Of a DNA stretch of 64,000 bases, positions 59,071-64,000 are shown piece by piece. The stretch lies in NCBI GenBank assembly GCA_026874595.1, contig CM049309.1, forward strand, positions 38,455,079 through 38,519,078, given 5' to 3'. The translations under genes were made by a program, and so were the position numbers. The DNA is from Sipunculus nudus. Its lineage: Eukaryota; Annelida; Sipuncula; Golfingiida; Sipunculidae. Every line of letters starts with the position of its first letter. Position 1 is the first letter of the stretch. The notes under the pieces are model-generated. The model was not told where the DNA came from, ran no database searches, and saw only the letters and a program-made list of their open reading frames with translations.

Positions 59071-60218
59071 TACAGTGAAACCCCTCTGGGGCGGACAGTC
59101 ACAGGACCGGATGATTTGTCCATTATAGCAGGGTGTCCATCCCAGAGGGGGTCGAGCCCAAGAGGTCCGGCTGCTGCCACATATTGGACACCCAAGTATG
59201 TTACTTAATCAACTAGGAAAGCTGGGGTTTTTTTTCCTTTAATATTTAACCTTATATATATGTAACCTACATGTGATTTCAATTTATGGCTACCAGTTGT
59301 TGTGTTTTATTTATTTATTTATTTTGTGTGTGTGTGGGGGGGGGAAGAGGCTTTTAATATTAACTGGAACATTATCGTCATTTCCTGTGAGAAAATAATA
59401 TTTTAACATTGATTGACATCAACAGGATTTACTTGTATCAACATATGCATTTCTGCACTGGGTCTGTAAAATTTCTCAATTACTCACCATTTCCGTGATA
59501 ATTTCTGACATCTTGTTCAAGTTTTGTTTAACATCTTTTTGGAGTGTAAGCAAATATGATAAATAAATGCTTGCTATCATATACGCCTTATGGTTGGTAG
59601 TTGGGACTTATTTCTGTGATGCAAAAGTTTCAGGATCAGGGATTGGTTGATATCGCTGAGCCCAGACCCAGGCTAAAGGTCACAACCGGTGTCTGTTATC
59701 GTCCAAGTGTAAGAGATACTTCCGTTATCCTCACACCTTGGCCTGTGATAGAATAATGTGGCCCGAATTTAAAATTGAATATTGGCTTCACTGAAAGCTC
59801 GGCACAATAGAAACTGTGAATTCCGTTATTTTGTGGGCACTGCTATTGATAAAAGGATACATAAATAAATGTTCCAGCTGAAAAAAAGGTAAATTCAGTA
59901 AAACTAGCTCCAGTCTTATAGTCATGGCAGTATGCCTAAATCATAAGAATATTTAAATGATATAAGGTGTACCGAAAGCAGACCATATTTGCAATATGAA
60001 AGTTTTCGGATGACTTAGACCTCGGCAGCTGCTTGGGTGTCCGTTAGCCGGAATTATTTTAGCCATCGGGCGGACAAAAAGTGTTTGTTGTCCTGAATAC
60101 TGGGGTGTCTGCCCCAGAGGGGTTCTTAAAGTAGTAAAATTGCATGTCGGCCAAAAATGTGTCCATAAGGTGGGATGTCCGCCCCAGAGGGGTGTTCAAT
60201 GCCCAGGGTTTCACAGTA
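59071..60218. mobile_element. MITE-like element abutting family A end
   Basis: Left end TACAGTGAAACCC; right end GGGTTTCACAGTA, its near-perfect inverted copy. CCCCTCTGGGGCGGAC at the left end has inverted partners GTCCGCCCCAGAGGGG (60179-60194) and GTCTGCCCCAGAGGGG (about 60107-60122). It is about 1.15 kb, non-coding, and flanked by TA, as expected for Tc1/mariner-type insertion. Confidence 0.7.
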
Positions 60219-60359
60219 TGTGGAATTACATGGAGAGAAATTAATGGGTGTGATTCCGAGCTGCATACCCATACATAACACATGTAAACACACAAACGGA
60301 ACGCTACATTACATGAGAGGAAACCAATATATGAAGTGAAAAAAGGTACTGTAATGAAA

Positions 60360-60509
60360 AAAAAGGGACCTGTGGATCACGGGGCTAAGCTGAAATTCTA
60401 ACGGTCTAACGGTTTCAAAATGTGCCCTATTAATGAGAGGCAGAACAGCCCAAAGACAGACATAGGACCATGACTCTAGCTCACATGACTTACAGTCTGC
60501 TAAGCTAAA
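60360..60509 (-). mobile_element. Minimal family A element without core
   Basis: In about 150 bp it has both ends: AGGGACCTGTGGATCACGG then GCTAAGCTGA at the left, and AGCTCACATGAC...GTCTGCTAAGCTA at the right. Between them is only TTTCAAAATGTGCCC and a short CAAAGACAGACATAGGACCA stretch. It is an internally deleted copy in reverse orientation to most others. Confidence 0.65.
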
Positions 60510-61523
60510 TGAGGAAGAAAGTTATTTCTAGACTTATTGTCCAGTTCACCACCTGCTGTCCACCTGTTTTTTGTAGATGATTTACTTAAAAGTTTAAATT
60601 TTTCAGTATTTTCCAAGTAAACAACATATGGAAGTGACAACCTAATATGGCAGTCAAGAATTTTACAATAAATCCCCCGTTTATGTTTCACAACATTTTA
60701 GTCTCTTTGTCATGATGTGGTTGATATGGTGTGTCCTTCCATAAGTAGCCATCTTTGTTTTGTCTGGTTATATTTTTTTGAGTGTTTACATGACATCATC
60801 CAATCAGCAGCTGTCAGTTGAGGCTGTTTTTGCAAGTGACCAATGACCTTGACCGCCATAAGTGGGTCTGATATGTTGTAAAATATAGACTGATTTCTCA
60901 TATTTTCAAATAATTCTGTTACTCAAATATGGTATAAGGCAGGAATTTAGTTACCTAGTTGAAAATAAATTAGGTTCTGTAATCCTCTCTTCTACACTAT
61001 AATTGTTTCTCTTGAAATGTACGTAATAAAAATTTTCATAGCAAAAAACAGGTGGACATGAGGGGATGAAACGGACTATAATTTATTTACTCCTTTACAT
61101 GATGAAAGTTTTTAATACCACAGTCAGCACAATAACATCCAAAACTTTCACATATATGTAATTTCTAAAATTGGTTTGAAGACTTATCTAATGCTGGAAA
61201 TCCTAATGATTCACTGAGTTTTTAACAGAAGCCATTACGGAAGTAGGGGCTTTGTCTGACAACTCCAATCTTCCGGATCTAATGCAAGGATTTTTTTCCA
61301 ACATAATTATTGACACTGCTTATTACCGAACCTACTATAGAAGATTCCATTTGCCTTGGAAATGCATCACTGCTGATGATCATTATGTGATGTTAATTTC
61401 AGATTAATTTGAATGGAGCACAGACTGATTTAGGTGGTAAAATTTAAATTAATGTCCAAATAAATTCATAGTTATTAGATTCCAGGGAACCCAAAGTCAA
61501 TTTGTGGTTTATAGATAATATAC

Positions 61524-61526
<3 letters not shown>

Positions 61527-61581
<55 letters not shown>
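61527..61581. repeat. TA microsatellite
   Basis: About 27 perfect TA dinucleotides. Confidence 0.95.
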
Positions 61582-61583
<2 letters not shown>

Positions 61584-62378
61584 ATGTGTATAAATATGTC
61601 TAACCTGTTTATAAGTGTAAGTGACAGTAATTGTACAGTTAAGTATAATTATTTAAGTAATACCAGGTAATGGAAACTAGATTATAGAAGTTTGAGAGAA
61701 CATAACCCAGGTTTTGTCATCAGTGTAATTTGCTTAATCATTGATCAATTCCTTCCTTTCAGACCCAACCGTTCCAAACTTCTCCACTTACTATAAATGC
61801 AAATTATTTCAGTTCCTGGTTGGGAACTGTATTCAATATATGGACATGGTCAAAATAAGAAATATTTTTATTATATTGCCTTACCTCAGTTCAATCCCTA
61901 CCTCTGAACATAATTACTGTAATTGAAGTGCCTCCAAAATATTGCATATAAAATATTCAGCATTATATTTGGTTATATATTTTAAAAAGTTTCCAGGATT
62001 TCCTGCTAAAATGAGCATTATTTTTATGGTATATCCATGGTTCTTCTGCCCTTCAACTTTTAGTGTAGCCGTGATAACTTATTTTCTCTCCCAAGTTTGG
62101 TAATAAGTAAAATCTACACATATTTAATGATGTCAGAAGTCATGAGGCTACTCAATGCCAAAACTTATCAAGAATATGATGGATTTTGATTAAACTAAAC
62201 AGAAATATTAACCAATATAATATCTCGCCTGAGTCTGATTCCCCGGAAAATGCACAAATATTTAATGAGGTCAGAGGTAACCAGACTTTGATAGTACCAT
62301 TATGACTACCAAAAATCTTATGAATATTCATGAAGCTCATTATAAATAAAAACCAATACAGTTTCTCAATACAGTTTT

Positions 62379-64000
62379 TAGCTCAGCTGACTGTAAGTCA
62401 TCTGAGCTATAGCCATCACTCTTTGTCCGTCGTCCATCCGTCCGTCTGTCCGTCCGTCTGTCCGTCTGTCCGTTAACCTGGCACAAATCGTGACCGTTGG
62501 ACCTAGAATCTTGTAACTTGACATTCTGAGAGGTCCATGAAAAATCTCCTTGGAAACCAGAAATCAGGTCTCTGTTACCCATATCCTTCAAGCTATGGGG
62601 CCCCAAAGTACCCCCCAGAATAGTAAAAAATTTCATACAAAATCTTCAATATCTCATTAACTACAACACTGATGGTCATGATTTTTGGCATACATATTGA
62701 TCATGAGATGTTTCATTAGTTCCTGCAGACTGGTGGCGCCACCTGTATTTTTTTATTTTTTACGAATTTTTTTCTCTATTTTTGATACCTTTAAAAATGT
62801 GGACATCTGTTAACAGGGCACAAATCGTAAAGACTTGACCTAGAATCTTCATTCCTGACATTCTGACAGATCTATGAAAAGTCTCCATGGAAACTAGAAA
62901 TTAGGTCTCTATTACCCATATCCTTCAAGCTATGGGGCCCGAAAGTACTCCCCAGAATAGTGAAAAATTTCATACAAAAACTTCAATATCTCATTAACTA
63001 CATCACTGATGGTCATGATTTTTGGCATACATATTAATCATGCGATATTTCATCAGTTTCTGCAGACTGGTGGCGCAACCTATATTTTTCGATTTTTACG
63101 AATTTTTTTCTCTATTTTTGAGACCTTGAAAAATGTGGACATCTGTTAACATGGCACAAATCGTTAAGACTGGATCTAGAAGCTTTATTCTTGATATTCT
63201 GAGAGACCTATGAAAAGTCTCCATGGAAACCAAAAATTAGGTCTCTGTTACCCATATCCTTCGAGCTATGAGGCCCCAAAGTACTCCCCAGAATAGTGAA
63301 AAATTTCATACAAAAACTTCAATATCTCATTAACTACATCACTGATGGTCATGATTTTTGGCATACATATTAATCATGAGATTTTTCATCAGTTTCTGCA
63401 GACTGCAGACGCCATCTGTATTTTTTCGATTTTTTACGATTTTTTTCTCTATTTTTGAGACCTTAAAAGATGCAGTCATCTGTTAACAGGGCACAAATCA
63501 TAACAACTGGACCTAGAATCTTCATTTTTGACATCGGGGGAGGCCCATGAAAAGTCTCCTTGGAAACCTGGAATTAGGACTCTGTTACCCAGATTCTTCA
63601 AGCTATGGGGCTCTGAAGTACCCCTGCTGAATAATGAAAATTTGATACAAAAACTGAAATATCTGAACAACTAATGCATTGATTACCATGGTTCTTTGCA
63701 TGGATATTGATCATAGAGTGTTTCATAGGTTTCTGCAGACTGGTGGCGCCACCTGTATTTTTCGATTCTTTACAAATTTTTTTCTTTATTTTTGAGACCT
63801 TTAAAGATATGAACATCTGTTAACAGGGCACAAATCATAACAACTGGACCTAGAATCTTCATTCTTGACACACTGGGAGACCGATGAAAAGTCTCCATGG
63901 AAACCTGAAATTAGGTCTCTGTTACCCATATCCTTCATGCTGTAGGGCCCCAAAGTACCCCCCAGAATAGTCAAAAATTTCATACAAAGAGATCATGAGA
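62379..64000 (+). mobile_element. Family A element (type-1 core), runs past window end
   Basis: The left end hairpin TAGCTCAGCTGACTGTAAG then TCATCTGAGCTA is followed by TCCGTCCGTCTGTCCG simple repeat. The core is about 336-bp units, with the palindrome or its decayed form at 62732, 63069, 63405 and 63742. Units are closely alike, so the copy looks younger than most. The right end lies outside the window. Confidence 0.8.

Larger units (their letters stand above)
40909..64000. other. Repeat-dominated tail of the window; no gene recognised
   Basis: If the carrier gene is intact, this is a single intron of more than 23 kb. Most of it is the family A, B and C elements listed separately. The parts not assigned to elements (about 46700-47025, 54050-56500, 60550-62350) show no convincing exon. 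Confidence 0.55.

Noticed and set aside
61741-61926. Open frame after a good acceptor (TTCCTTTCAG), tested as the next carrier exon
   Set aside because: The translation lacks any carrier motif and is not in the expected phase context.
1-64000. tRNA and rRNA genes
   Set aside because: No cloverleaf with A and B box sequences and no rRNA-like stretch was recognised by eye; a covariance-model scan would be decisive.

Overview
This window looks like nuclear DNA from a metazoan, probably a mollusc and most likely a bivalve. Short protein-coding exons have clean GT/AG borders and sit in long, AT-rich, repeat-filled introns. The repeats resemble families I know from bivalve genomes: pearl/HINE-like elements with tandem cores, and arrays carrying GTCCGTCC or AAGGTCAAGGTCA motifs. 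The lineage is an inference from protein similarity and repeat style, not from a database search. Nothing prokaryotic or organellar was seen.

Three genes can be supported. (1) 221-11125, plus strand: the last nine coding exons of a DNAJC14-like J-domain protein. They hold the HPD J domain, a CxxC/CxxC zinc site, a Jiv90-type C-terminal region and a lysine/arginine-rich tail. The long N-terminal part lies upstream of the window. (2) 28959-22709, minus strand: a complete four-exon POLE4 gene encoding a histone-fold subunit of DNA polymerase epsilon. (3) 32875-40908, plus strand: five internal exons of an SLC25 mitochondrial carrier of uncertain substrate. Its first exon(s) and its end were not found. 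The three genes have no evident functional link.

The rest is introns and intergenic DNA dominated by repeats. 11.1-21.9 kb holds the DNAJC14 3'UTR, a foldback element at 13.1-13.6 kb, an exon-like island near 18.63 kb and degenerate repeats carrying GGTGGCACCACC at 19.2-21.8 kb. 28.96-32.87 kb holds a foldback element with arms of about 190 bp and a 21-bp minisatellite. 41-64 kb is almost entirely nested repetitive elements.

The main discovery is that at least three repeat families (called A, B and C here), and probably a fourth (D), share one body plan despite different sequences. One end is a hairpin whose stem is also the subterminal inverted repeat. Next comes a CCGT/CCG/ACGG-type simple repeat. 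Then comes a core of long tandem repeats (about 336, 277, 145 or 180 bp). The other end has the inverted-repeat copy plus a second hairpin. B and C also share an ACTTTGTG-type loop and a CTAGT/ACTAG terminus. This resembles Helentron-associated (HINE/pearl) elements. The copies nest inside one another up to three deep, and the host repeat can be followed across the insertion points. The cores carry a recurrent GGTGGCGCCACC palindrome and, in one B copy, a run of perfect DR1 nuclear-receptor-type sites.
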